The translations under genes and the position numbers were made by a program. A DNA stretch of 64,000 nucleotides, taken from contig JAJKFL010000003.1 of the NCBI GenBank assembly GCA_021186555.1, forward strand, positions 46,163,908-46,227,907. Direction: 5' to 3'. Shown piece after piece: positions 36,739-47,278 of the stretch; position 1 is the first letter of the stretch, and every line of letters starts with the position of its first letter. Below the pieces are notes generated by a model that saw nothing but the letters and a program-made list of their open reading frames with translations, had not been told where the DNA came from and did no database searches. Source of the stretch: Reticulitermes speratus. Its lineage: Eukaryota > Arthropoda > Insecta > Blattodea > Rhinotermitidae.

Positions 36739-39700
36739 CATCCAAAATAAAAGATAAAACATCAGAGAACAGCCATAACTCCCATAACCGACCTGTCAGC
36801 CACAGTACTCCTAACCCACTACATAAGCGCTACCCATTCTTAGCCAATTTTTGCTCCTGAAATTAAAATTGTTGGCTTTTGACGTCATAATTCTGTCTCT
36901 TTGTTTTTTTGTGGCCTTTTCCATTTAAGCTTTTAAAGCACTTAACTGATTTTTACCAAATTCGGCATGAAAAGTATGGCAGTGAAGGACACCTATTACC
37001 GTACATTTTAATTTATTATATTTATTCATAACAACATGGCTGACGCGCGAACCTACGAGACGGGAGCACTGCACTACCGCTTGATTTAGTTTCTAAGTCA
37101 TGTATCGTAACAGATTCTGGAAAAACATGCAACATTGTAGAATGTAAAGTAACAATATGGCGGCCATGCGAAACGTTTCTTTGGCTTTCAGTTTGATGTC
37201 TTTAACTAATGAACGACCGGAGTTTGAGAGTTGCATCATCTACATCTAAATATCTGAAATGAAATACTGCCCATAAGCCAATGGTCACAAGCGTAGCGAC
37301 GATGTGAACGTTTGAGGTTATATCCGAAAAAATTTAACGTGTACAGAATTTTTATTAAACGTTATCAGCCTAAGAGATCATATGCTGGCCTCGAAAATGT
37401 ACTGGCAAATGGCCTAGCGTGCCATATGCTGGTCTTTGTCTGTTTACTTTGTAGCAATTTAAATGTCCACATTACGCCAGAAAAACTCCCATCAGGAGAT
37501 GCAATTGACATTTAAATCTGTCTCCTAAGGTTTGAGCAATAATTTCTTCACAGAATTAAGGCAGTGCAGTGACAATAAGTCTGCTAGCAGTTATGAAGAA
37601 CTGGAGACCTGTTAAACAGGAAAGAACGGTTTGAGAATTGCTGGGCGCGCCCTGTTGTTTGGCTGTGCAACAGCAGCAGTGATGGTTGTTTCTTGCTTGC
37701 AGGTCGGTCCCACGACAAATCCTTCTATCTGTTCCACATTGGAGAGACCGCTAGCGACGGCTTAAAGCTGTTTTGTGAAACAGGGCAATCAGACGGCCTG
37801 GAAGCGCAGAGTCAGGGTGAAGGGGGTGTGTACGACGAATTCAATGCGCCAGCTATTTCCTCGGGAGTAGGGAGCTCTCGGACGGAGTTCTTCGTGGATG
37901 GAAACCACACCAAGGTGGGTGCGACGGTGGTACCGGTGCGGTTCTGCGGTCTGTGCCAGGGGAAGTCACGTTGAATATTTGTGCTCTGTTCTAGCGCAAT
38001 TTGATAGTAGAGTAGCAAAATGGTTCAGAGATGTGATGGATATTGGATTAATAATTTGAGAGCTCTACTACATTACTACTACTATACTACTACTACTACT
38101 AACTACTACTACTACTACGCCGCCACCAGCATCACTATCATTGCTGCTACAGTAATAATAATAATAATAATAACAACAATACAATTAATATGTAGTCCAT
38201 TGATGTTTTAAAGCTGAAACCTCTTCAGCGTGTCCACTCTCGTTCTGGTCACAACGGTCTCATTCGTGAAATTCCAGGCAGAAGCAGAAATTTGACACCC
38301 ATCAGTGACACTGCAGTCACGTACACATAATGTATTTTCGTGTCCTACAATACGTTAGTTTCTTCGCATACAAAGTCTACATCCGCCTGGATATTCCGCG
38401 ACAGCAGCTTTGCTAAGGAAGCGAAAAGCGGGCATCCTGTAGAACACAATGAATGGTATTTGTTAAAGAGTGATATGTACCATGTAGGCATGTAGGGGGA
38501 GTGGAGTTTTACATCCACTCATTCTTAACTTCAGCACTAGACAGAAGTGGTCAGCTTCACACCCCCGGTGGCTTAACTCCTGGGGAAAGAGTCCACTTAC
38601 CCTTCGAATAGCAGGCGTGGTGGGCACCAGAACAGGTCTGGACGTTTTGGAAAAGAAATAAATATCTTATCTCTGCCGGGATTCGAAACCTATAGCCTGG
38701 GCATACCTATTAGGGAGCGGTTTTTAATGCATCAGTCTGTTCTTTTCAAAGATCGGTCACTAAATAATGCAAGCAGGATGTCTTAAAATTGCATGCTGCT
38801 CTACTAATTGCCACAGAGTTCCTTCCCGTTTTTTCAAAAACTGTTAATAAGAGATCGACATACATATATACAATCCAGCGAGTAGATACCACCGGGTCCG
38901 GTGATTCATTTCAAATTTCAATGTACCGAGCATTGGCCACTTACCCCAGTGACTGTATGAGTATTTCCATTTATACAGGTCTCTGTTGTTCTTCGAATCC
39001 TGCCTTCTCCCGACTGGTTCGTTGGTCTCGACAGCCTGCAGTTGTGTAAAAATGGATTCTGGATTGACGCTCTGTCGGTTCAGGTAAGGAGAAGAACTAG
39101 CATGAGCTGCTTCCTTCACATGCTTCAGGCTAGCAGAAATAACAACAATATCCTTACGTATACAACTAACGACACATTTCTGGGTTAAATTTCCTTAAAT
39201 TCTGATCATGATAACTCTACACGATATAACATTAAGAGTTACGCACTGTCACTGTATTTGTAATTGTTAGCACATAAAGGCAACATACAGATTTTTCAGG
39301 CAATTTTATGGTGTCTCTACATACAAAATTTCACTTATCCAGCTCCGAAGTTTAGTTACAGTCGAGTTTACGCGGTTGCCATTTGAATTTTAACTATGAT
39401 ACAATTTCAAAATACATAATTATACCAGTTTCGGCGAACCCCCATTAACTGGCACAAAATTGCTTTGAGGAAATGATGACACTTACAGTCCTATCTACTT
39501 ATGTACTTAAACACGGCGTTTTTTACCTGTTTATGTGTCTCTGGTCCGCATAACTGGTGACTTGGACCTGTTCATAGCGCGAAAGTGATCTGTGTCCACT
39601 GCAGTATCGTTGCCTGTTTAGTACGGAAATAAATAGGAGAGTTTTTCGTGAGTCTGTTCGAAGAAATGCAAGTTACAAGTTGCTTTACACATATGTGTAC

Positions 39701-42700
39701 TCAATTACAAAAGGGTGCACATTCCAGCCTTGTTACATATTTTCATAATGGTTGCCTTTGCCTTGGAGAGGACATTATGGCAGTAATGGCCCTCTTGATG
39801 ATAAAGAAAAGCGAAAAATCTCTATGTATCTGTGCAAGAAGGATGGAATGTTGTGCTGGATATGGGGACGTCATGTAGGCCCATGTTCAGGTAATTTGCC
39901 ATTTGTGACTATTACATCTGCAAGTTAAAACTTCGCCTTACCTACAAGACAAAATAGTCTGGAACCCATTCATTCACTGCGACTTCCACTCTAACCTGTA
40001 TCGTACTTCCGACAGGCGCACAGGAAAGTTTCGCTCACTCTGCATATCAATCAGGTTTCGTGTATGTCGGATGTGTAACTGGGATTTTATGAACACTGTC
40101 AGCCTAGGTAAAATATACTTAAAAAGCACTACCACTGGCATATTTCAACAGAAATAAGACGTGATATAAGGGGATAATAACTGAGAAGGTTTTGCTTGTG
40201 ACGTTGACAAACTCTTTGTTATTGTGCGTGATTTCAGCCTTCCGCCGCGATGTAGAGGAGATCTGGGCTCATCTGGGAAATTACGCAGCGTAGAGTGGTA
40301 ATTCTGTACCGAAGTTTCGGGCAACGTATCAGCCCCATCTTCAAAGGTCAAGAAGTCCAATAAGGAAACCGGCTTTCTTCTTGGACTTCTTGACCCTTGA
40401 AGATGGGACCGATAGGTTGTCCCGAAACATCAGTACAGGATTACCAGCCTACACTGCGTAATTTCCCAGAAGAGTACAGATCTCAATTTGTCATCAGTGT
40501 CTGCTAATGTCGCATAATAAACAATACGTGGGCACTTTCATATGACGGACTGAAGATATAAACACAAAATTACGATACATATAGTAATATCTTATGCTTG
40601 GGCCATTTCAAGAAGTTTTACTGGTCACATAAATCAAATACACTCCAGCTGAGACTGGTCCAGCTAACTAGCTACCCATTAGCTCGCTCACCTACACACA
40701 CACACACGCTGAATACTTAACATCCCACTGTCCAGCATTTCCATGCTGTCCAAGGAAAGTAATGCCACGTACTGAGAAACGTGCAAGAGTGGAATAGGAA
40801 ACGAGTTGGCTATTTGGCTTAGTTATGTCCTCTGTCTAACATTTATTTCTTGTTTCCGTACTCTACCCACGTTTTTGACGAAGAAACAATATACTTCACC
40901 AAGGACACTCAAAACAACAACAGAAAATTGAATCCCAAAGACTGTTTGCCATTGAACTAATGGATCGTGTAGTCATGTGATCAAAGCCAGGCCAACTCCA
41001 AATTCCTCACAATACACCGGTCTTTCACTGTTAGACCTCTTGTAAAGACCACGCTACGGATATATCTCAGGACTAGCGATATTTTAGGTGGGGCCACTGG
41101 ATGCAGGCACTGACAGTGGATTCACTTTCACGGCGCCCAACTGGCCAAGTGAGCCTCGCCAGAAGATTACACACATCACAGCGCAGCAGCCCAGCCACCC
41201 CGCCAACTCATTTTATTATCCGGACAAGAAGCAGCTGCCGCCCATTGCTACTTTCCATTTCCACAAGGTGAGAGCAGTCAGTTTTTGGTTTACATCAGAC
41301 TGTGGCTAGCCTGGCATTGCACATCGGGATGGTTTTCGTGTACCATAAGGGTTCAAAAGACGGTTCTGGTGACAGAAGCTAGCTCCTTCAAAGGGGCACA
41401 CCAGACTGCGATCTGTCTCCGGCATTGACACCTGAAGAAGAAAGTGAACTTGATTTCGAAACATTATGTGAGAAACCAAAGACGATGGGCAATGTCCAAA
41501 ACCTTAGCCACGCTTTTGATATTATTTATTCCATGCTTTATTCTTACAATCAATCACATTCACTAATAAATGCACATAATAGGATTACAAAATGCACATA
41601 GGTTTTAAAAACTGTACATATTTCGAAGCCAAGGCGCCATCCACTGGGAGTCTTAAATACAAAGGAGTACAGGTACCAGCACATCAATGTGAGCAGTACA
41701 ATTGTACTACCCAGATTGATATTTTTGGCCGAAACTTGTAGAAGTTTTCGAACTTATGTACATTTTGTGACTGATCTCTGTCATACTTGTCGCAATATCG
41801 TACTAGTGTCAAAATCCTTTAATTTTAGATTAACTGTAGTTTTACGAAATACGTTTCGTCCCCCATTCTTCAGCTTTTTCACATAGCGAAAACACGAATG
41901 TAATTAAATACCTGAGATCATATAAGATCATGTGTTTTTTGTTGTAACCCTATGTCTCTGTATGTTACGTATATAATGTACTTGTATATGCGTGAACTAT
42001 TTTCACACTACAGCATTATCATTCATAATTTATTATTCTACCAATTTTCTGTGTATTTTTTTGTACCGTGGTTTAATGTTAAAAGAAAAAATAACTCTTT
42101 AAAATCTTTTTATAAACTAATAATATCATAAATGGCAAAGGGTGAGAGACATGTGTTTTTGTGCTGTAAAAATCGCAGTACGTAATAAATAAAACAACTA
42201 TTTATTTAACTTGGCGGTAAGCATTTAACAAACAAGCAGCAACACCGGTCAGTCAGGGCTAATTAGAATTTCGTTCAATATCTGCCGTGTGTGCAGAAAT
42301 GCATTTATTTCACGTTGCTCAAGCTTGGGATCTGTATTCGTAACGTACTTAATTAAATTTCACGGGAGAGACCAATTATCCTGATGGAAGCTCATGTGGT
42401 TGTCCTCAGTTCGACTAGGCAAATTCCAGCATGGTGCCTTAAATTAGGACACGACCGTTTTCTTTGAATTAGTGATAGCAACATTAGACTGGAGCTACAA
42501 ATAAACACAGCGTGTCTTATTAATTTTGAATTAAAACTGCCCTGTATATTGCATAGATTCTGTAATTTATTCTGCGAGAAAATACCGAATTCATCTTCTG
42601 GACTCTCGGCTCCGCAGTTCATGTGTTTTGCCCAAGCTGTTGCTGTGTTACGCATCTCATATGTTCTTCCCATCTGGCACTCACATTTTCCCCACGATCA

Positions 42701-45700
42701 TTTCCAAGACTTCGCAGCCTCGAAGCGAAATTATCCTTAAGCTCACATCAGCTGATGTTGGCAAACTCATAAAACCCAAGTCACAGCCTCATGTTTACAG
42801 GATGCCCTCTGTGCGTGACATTAGCGCTTAGTCTCCTGTACTACACAATCTGAACATCACACACAGGTTACTTTCTGTACTACACAATCTGAACATCACA
42901 CATAGGTAACTTTCTGTACTACACAATCTGAACATCACACATAGGTAACTTTCTGTACTACACAATCTGAACATCACACATAGGTAACTTTCTGTATTAC
43001 ACAAACGAAGCATTTTACACGATGCACAGTGACTTATTTCAAGACTTTTAATAAGAAAGTGTAAATCTGTGTACTGCGCAGCACACTGTTATACATATCT
43101 CTGTATAAGCCCCATATTACATGTTTCTTCTCACTCGACTTAACCCTTTTAAGCTTCAATTTCATCTAAAGAACATTTAATATCCAAGTCCCATATCATA
43201 GAGAACATGCTTCGTGTCCATTACAAATACTTTTTCTTACATCTACAGACTTTTGATTTGTTAATTTTATTTTTACAAAGAAAAGCCACAGAATTGCCCT
43301 ATAACCAATTTAGCTCACTAGGAGTACGTGAAACAAAAGTTAAGGGGAGGGAAATATAAATAACATTAGTGAAAAAAACTAAAAAACTCTATGCCTGATG
43401 GTGAGCTGGTTACAGCAGGATATGTTTCGGTCTTTTATGTTTGTAACTTTTGTATAAAGAGTTCAGTTCGTCTAGAGTGTATTTTCCGATTTGTTGGATC
43501 AGGGGGTTAGGATAGGATGGACAGTTAGCAAAATATTTGGCCGTAAGTTGGTGGATGAAATCTCGGATTCAATATTAAGGGATTACAAAGACCTATGACT
43601 TACCACTGTATACAGAAATAATCGCTGTTTGTTCTGCGGCTTATAGAAAACCTACAAATACACAAAATGATTTTTCAAAGAGCTACAGTGCTTGACACAT
43701 ATAATAACCACTTAAGATTTTTGAGTCTTCGTAGTTACAAAGAAAGGAGTTATGCAAAAGGAGATGTAAGAAAAAATTTGTTATACTGAAGTTTCAAAAC
43801 TGTTAAAACGCTTGGGAAGGAAACCGGTAAATAGGGAATAAAAATTTGAGCCTATAAAGGGACTTCAATAATTCTGGTGTCAGTTTCTCTGAACCTTCTG
43901 ATATAACTTGAATATAAGTTGGAAAATTGTCGGAAGTTTCGACATTGATGATGATGCTAAAACGACGATGCAGATATTAGGCCGTCCGTTTTTATCTTAT
44001 AAAATGGAACAGACGGGCCTACTGTTCCATCAAACAGACTGATAGACTGAGAGGATTCTTTAACGGCGGTTGTAGAAATTCGATTTTGATTAAACAGCAG
44101 AAAGAATTCGCTCCTTTGTAACGTCACAGAAAACCTTTCGTACGGTTAATGTTGCAGGACAAGTTATACCGACTGAGTGAAGAGACCGAACACTCGCCCA
44201 TAGACAATACGGTTGTTACTGTGGAAGACCTGGAAGCAGTTCGGCAGCAGGATGACATCAGCAATGACTTGCTGCCATCTATCGTGAACGAGCAGACCCA
44301 CGATTCCAAGCTGGGCAAGCATCGACGGATGAGAAAGGGATCTCGTATGTATCCAGCGGTGCCAGCCAGTGCCTAATTGGCACTGGCCCACAACTTCACT
44401 TGGTGAATGCCACGTGAATAAATCGTACTTTAAAGAGTTCAGTGTTGATGATGCCCCCTTAGAGTTTTTACAGAATTTGAAATAAATATCTTTATGCAAC
44501 ATGATGTTCTGGAAGCTGTAACTATGACGATGTGATCTGGCAGGTTTTCACTGACGGGAATCATTTGTGAATTTTTTCAATGCTGCAAGGCGTCGCATTT
44601 TGAGACAAATTTTGTAACTTGAGTCTTTCTGCCGAGTATTATTAACGTGATAAAATTAAGGCTGGAAGGACAGAGCATGTAGTACGCAAGGCAGAGATGA
44701 GAAATGCATGCAAAATGTTAGTTTGGAAACCTAAAAGTAAGAGAATATTTAGAAAACTTAGACGTAGAGAGGAAGATGGTATTAAAATAGATCCAAAGAA
44801 AAATGTTGATTTGAATACGTGGATTGGCTTTGTGTGATTAAATACACCAAGTCCTTGTTTCACGCCCTAGTTTTTTTCCTGAAAAAGTGGGCGTAAATAA
44901 AAAAGGCTTAAATAGAAATTATATTCTCGTACCAAATAATGGAATAGGCAGGGTTCTGCGTAATAAAGTGCAGCCAGCCAAAGGGCGTTAAACCGAACAC
45001 GAGAGGACGTAAATTAAGAATTGATACATATTGGCAAGGGGCGTTAAAGCAAAAAAGGCGTAAAACAGGGGCTATTTGTATAGCGTTTAGTGGTAGTCTC
45101 TTTCGAAAGCCGTTACGAATCTTGAGGTCTAGAAATGGTTGGGCTTTTCTTGAGTGACTGAATAATATCGGAACACTAAATGGAATTATATTCTTTCTGC
45201 TGTCTACAAATGTTGAATTATTGGTGTCTAGCGATACCATTTTAGTTCAGACTTTAATGTGAGGTTCAAAACTCAGGAGGATTCAAAACTAAGGTTACTT
45301 CCACATTGTCTGTGGTTTGTGCTGTCTTTGAACACAACAAGTGAAATTGGCTGCAATGGCATGTCTTTTATACTGACTTATAGAAAATCGAATTACTTTA
45401 GCATTAATTATTAAAATTTATTTTTTCGGTTTACTTTAAACATTCAGAATATGGTCCATAAATGTCGAAGTGACTAATTCAACGAACGGCAACATTTACC
45501 GAGTAGCATATGTTTGCTTACTGATCAAAACTCGTAATTTTACTACCGACTCTACTAAAGCCTGCCTTATTTACTCTGAGTCAGCATAATCCAGTTTACA
45601 TCCTGATATCCATTTCCTGAAAGATCCATTTTAGTACTAAGAGTAGCCCGCCGATGTAATGACCTAACAAGGCATAACATACGTAGAATATGAAACCGTG

Positions 45701-46511
45701 AAGATGGGACCGACACGTTGTCCCGAAACGTCGGTAAATAATTACCACACGACGCCGTGTAATTACCCAAAAGACCACAGATTACATCAACATCGCGGCG
45801 GAAGCCTAAAATCAAAATTTACCGAGTTCACTGGCTCTACAATTTTAGTTTTCAGCTGACACTACATTCGGAAGTAATGGCAGTATATGTTTTTAATTTT
45901 CAAGGATGTCATCCCGTTGTGTTGTTTATAACAAATATGAAGTTGATATCCGTCCAAACACAACTAAATTCTATTTGTTATACAGAACTACATGTTTCGA
46001 CCTATGTAATGTCATCCTCTGGTTCACAGTTTGTGTTTAAAACATGTTGAGAAAGGAATATAAATTAGTAAAATGTTAAAATTAACATTTTAATAGTTTT
46101 AATCGCATTTTACGGATTTGTATTCCTTCCTCAGTATGTTTTCAACACAAATTGCGAACCTGAGGATGACCTGAAATAGGTCGAAACATGTAAGTCTGTA
46201 TAATAAATAGAATTTATTTATGTTTGGACGGATTTCGACTTCATTTCTGTTATATGCTTTTAAATTCAGTGACTTACTCGTGTCAAAACGACGAACATTT
46301 CTATTTCCCAACAGGTAGGGCCGTTTCATGCCAGGTGAGTGAGTGGCAGCCCTGGTCTCCATGCAGTGTGTCTTGTGGTATCGGAGAGTCTACAAGGAGT
46401 AGACAAGTGTTAAAACACGCGCGTCGCGGCGGTCGGCGCTGTCCTTCTCTGGCCGAGACCAAATGGTGTGGTGAACACACGGACTGTCCTCAAAGGTTCT
46501 TCAACTGGTGA
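28280..46511 (+). CDS. SPON2: Spondin-2 (mindin)-like secreted matrix protein, six exons
   Basis: The exons 28280-28474, 37703-37914, 38979-39083, 41088-41267, 44158-44344 and 46315-46511 have GT-AG borders and join in phases 1, 0, 0, 0, 1 to give about 357 codons. The order is a short hydrophobic N-terminus, a spondin (F-spondin/mindin) domain across four exons, a charged linker and one thrombospondin type 1 repeat. This is the layout and length of mindin. Family members are extracellular matrix proteins bound by integrins and, in vertebrates, by microbial surface glycans; insect M-spondin sits in muscle attachment matrix. The true ATG exon is unresolved. The introns are 9.2, 1.1, 2.0, 2.9 and 2.0 kb and full of repeats. 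Confidence 0.92.
29085..29137. repeat. (ATC)n microsatellite
   Basis: About seventeen ATC units with one interruption near 29126. Confidence 0.95.
29357..29605. repeat. Three-copy tandem repeat, about 100-120 bp
   Basis: The block AGAAAGCATTTCTCATTCTA, followed by AGAACATCTGGGCGAAATAT, occurs near 29370 and 29458 and in changed form near 29566 (AGTATTTCTC, AACAATTGAGC). The spacing grows from about 88 to 108 bp because of inserted A-rich sequence. Confidence 0.8.
30456..30522. repeat. Short direct duplication, period 46
   Basis: GTCTGCTACCGGGCCAGAAC appears at 30456 and 30502, separated by 25 unrelated bases. Confidence 0.85.
32403..32620 (-). mobile_element. SINE-like repeat, family D (diverged)
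   Basis: It shares the plan GGGGGAGTGGA(A/G)(G/T) ... CATC/CACTCA ... TTCACAC..(T/C)G ... TGGAAAGA with the 38.49-kb copy. Boundaries are approximate. Confidence 0.45.
34003..34084. mobile_element. Near-perfect 82-bp palindrome (minimal MITE)
   Basis: Two 38-bp arms (34003-34040 and 34047-34084) differ at one position and enclose six bases. The ends are TACAGGGCAT and ATGCCCTGTA, so a TA dinucleotide flanks CAGGGCATACACAAAAGAAT on both sides. This fits a Tc1/mariner-type MITE reduced to its terminal repeats. Confidence 0.85.
34195..34425 (+). mobile_element. tRNA-derived SINE, family F
   Basis: An A-box-like TGGCTGGACGG is followed after only about six bases by a B box (GGATCGAATCCCGG). The body has CAGACCGGCCCTGGGGCCCA and ACTAGCGCCGAGGTTAAAGA, the latter shared with the family E tails. 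The unusually short A-B spacing resembles the 17.4-kb copy of family A. Confidence 0.7.
35400..35450. repeat. (GA)n microsatellite
   Basis: About 25 uninterrupted GA units. Confidence 0.97.
36020..36244 (+). CDS. Orphan 74-residue basic ORF, probably transposon-derived
   Basis: ATG (context ATAATGT) opens 74 codons: [20 protein letters not shown], then [19 protein letters not shown] and a tail [10 protein letters not shown] before TGA; AATAAA overlaps the region just after (36247-36252). Lysine and arginine dominate and the central part should form a helix. The (A/L)..AER.R.YRERKK pattern recalls N-terminal basic regions in several insect transposable-element proteins, but I cannot assign a class. 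It lies in a spondin-2 intron on the same strand. It could be a truncated element ORF or chance. Confidence 0.4.
   Translation: MSKKLQRKYEQKCKKRISLERKIQKESEKPKLTNAERCRLYRERKKAERVNAGASTSSAPLLCHMYLTSPIIGL
36691..36736. repeat. (AAT)n microsatellite
   Basis: About fifteen AAT units. Confidence 0.97.
37703..37914 (+). CDS. SPON2: SPON2-like exon: central spondin domain
   Basis: The acceptor TTGCTTGCAG and donor AAG|GTGGGT border 212 nt, phase 1 to 0. The junction creates [17 protein letters not shown], followed by [15 protein letters not shown] and [20 protein letters not shown]. The H....(Y/F).(L/M)(F/W)..(G/N)..AS(D/N)GL pattern and F.AP....G.G....E(F/L) match mindin. Confidence 0.93.
38065..38118. 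repeat. (CTA)n microsatellite, interrupted
   Basis: ACTACT runs broken at two places; an (ATA)n run follows at 38155-38172. Confidence 0.9.
38490..38728 (-). mobile_element. SINE-like repeat, family D (best copy)
   Basis: On the minus strand a B box (GGTTTCGAATCCCGG) lies near 38676-38690, preceded by a weak A-box region and followed by the body (CTGTTCTGGTGCCCACCACG) and the tail. The copy at 11586 shares the core, and the copy at 32403 shares the tail end. Confidence 0.65.
38979..39083 (+). CDS. SPON2: SPON2-like short exon: [11 protein letters not shown] motif
   Basis: The acceptor TTTATACAG and donor CAG|GTAAGG border exactly 35 codons, phase 0 at both ends. The peptide [20 protein letters not shown] then [15 protein letters not shown] is the most conserved block of spondin domains (VR(I/L).PSPDWFVG(V/L)D...LC..G.W). 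It overlaps longer open frames on both strands that are shadows. Confidence 0.95.
40228..40490. repeat. Foldback element, family FB-B
   Basis: The left arm begins CGTGATTTCAGCCTTCCGCC and includes CATCTTCAAAGGTCAAGAAG. The right arm mirrors it with CTTCTTGACCCTTGAAGATG, GGGACCGATAGGTTGTCCCG and AAACATCAGTA. The arms are about 120 bp with a short centre near 40360. It lies in a spondin-2 intron. Confidence 0.88.
41088..41267 (+). CDS. SPON2: SPON2-like exon: end of the spondin domain
   Basis: The acceptor GATATTTTAG and donor AAG|GTGAGAG border 60 codons, phase 0 at both ends. It contains [19 protein letters not shown], then [20 protein letters not shown] and [18 protein letters not shown].(T/F)(F/Y)..PN and HP(A/Q)(N/S)(S/P)FYYP are spondin-domain signatures; the acidic D..TDSG loop is part of the proposed metal and integrin-binding face. 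Confidence 0.95.
41420..41510 (+). repeat. Remnant repeat with CTGAAGA...GAAAC core
   Basis: CTGAAGA (41431) is followed by a weak hairpin and CGAAACATTATGTG, then GATGGGCAATGT. A related 3' part (AATGGGCAATGTGCAA) with CCCGAAACGTCG is at 60146-60195, so both are fragments of one dispersed repeat. Confidence 0.5.
42834..43005. repeat. Tandem repeat, 39-bp unit, about 4.4 copies
   Basis: The unit is CTACACAATCTGAACATCAC followed by ACATAGGTAACTTTCTGTA. The middle copies are identical; the first has CACAGGTTAC and the last degrades at TATTACACAAACG. Confidence 0.95.
44158..44344 (+). CDS. SPON2: SPON2-like exon: charged linker
   Basis: The acceptor AATGTTGCAG and donor TCTC|GTATGT border 187 nt, phase 0 to 1. 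The peptide [20 protein letters not shown], then [20 protein letters not shown], ends HRRMRKGS. It is acidic and then basic, with no cysteine, and links the spondin domain to the thrombospondin repeat. The linker is longer than in vertebrate mindin, and the dibasic end could be protease-sensitive; both points are inference. Confidence 0.85.
45697..45816 (+). repeat. Single arm of foldback family FB-B
   Basis: It contains GTGAAGATGGGACCGACACG, TTGTCCCGAAACGTCGGTAA and the outer end CATCGCGGCGGAAGCCTAAA. No mirrored arm is present, so it is a solo unit oriented with the GGAAGCC end on the right. Confidence 0.85.
45927..46255. repeat. Foldback element FB-C carrying hammerhead-like cores
   Basis: Two arms of about 160 bp meet at about 46092 without a spacer. 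The outer ends are ATGAAGTTGATATCCGTCCA (left) and, reversed on the right, ATGAAGTCGAAATCCGTCCA. Each arm holds a GGTCGAAACATGTA motif pointing outward. The arms have diverged by roughly a fifth, so they are old. The element ends just upstream of the last spondin-2 exon. Confidence 0.9.
46315..46511 (+). CDS. SPON2: SPON2-like terminal exon: thrombospondin type 1 repeat
   Basis: The acceptor TTTCCCAACAG joins in phase 1. The exon encodes [20 protein letters not shown], then [19 protein letters not shown] and [15 protein letters not shown] before TGA. It has the WxxW C-mannosylation motif (WQPW), the CSVSCG O-fucosylation-type motif, the basic R-x-R layer and six cysteines of a TSR. The foldback element FB-C ends only about 60 nt upstream of the acceptor. 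No canonical AATAAA is evident in the next few hundred bases. Confidence 0.95.
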
Positions 46512-47278
46512 CCTTCCACACGCGGATTTTACATTCAGAATTCAAAGTAAAACAACTTGCAATCGGGAAGTCACATTGGAAAATATTTTCCTTGGAATCC
46601 AGAATGTGGTGTAGAAACTATACTAATTTATGAAATTTTGTTGTTGCTGTGATGATGTTTCTTACGAGGAATTTTGGTGATGAGGCGAGGACGAGGGACG
46701 GAGAGCAAGAAACAGCACTGAACAGGAATCCTGCTAGCTTATCTAGGGGGTCAGGCTGCACTGTGAGACCTAACTTCTTACCTATATCGGTTACTGTACA
46801 TGCGTAATGAGTCATGCCATGACAAAGCATACTTTGTGTTCTCTTTTATCTGCAGCGAAGTTGACGCAACCGTTGCGCATTGGGAATCAGGGCCTATGCT
46901 AGCATCTGTATGTAAAAAGAATAGAGTCAATTTCAGTCTCAAAACTTCGTAATTTTTTCGTCTTCCTCTTGGAACTGATTGCTTCTCATTGCTGATAAGG
47001 TTTCCTTAGGCTTAAATAATTCCGGCAAGTGACGTAACCAGCAATGACGTTAAAAAACTGATGCTTATCCTGAGTAAATATCCTTAACAGTTTTCGCGCA
47101 CTCAGTCTTAAAATTAGTTTGATAACGAATCGGATGGTAACCCTTGGGTAGGAAATTTTCATCTGTTATCTCTGGATGGTAATTACTAAAATGCTTTGCC
47201 CATTTAAAGAAATTATTGAATTATCACGCAATAAGCCGGCATTAACGGAATAATACATCGCCTCTCGTGTGTTTATTT

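Larger units (their letters stand above)
28475..37702 (+). other. Large first recognised intron of the spondin-2-like gene
   Basis: The 9.2-kb intron contains only repeats and one small orphan ORF, listed separately. A short direct repeat lies at 29761-29785 (GACG units). Confidence 0.8.

Noticed and set aside
41850-41876. CTGAAGA ... GAAACG on the minus strand as a hammerhead
   Set aside because: Only nine bases lie between the two core parts and they cannot form stem II, although a short stem III could be drawn.
42828-43013. 61-codon ORF with repeated peptide units
   Set aside because: It is the translation of the 39-bp satellite.
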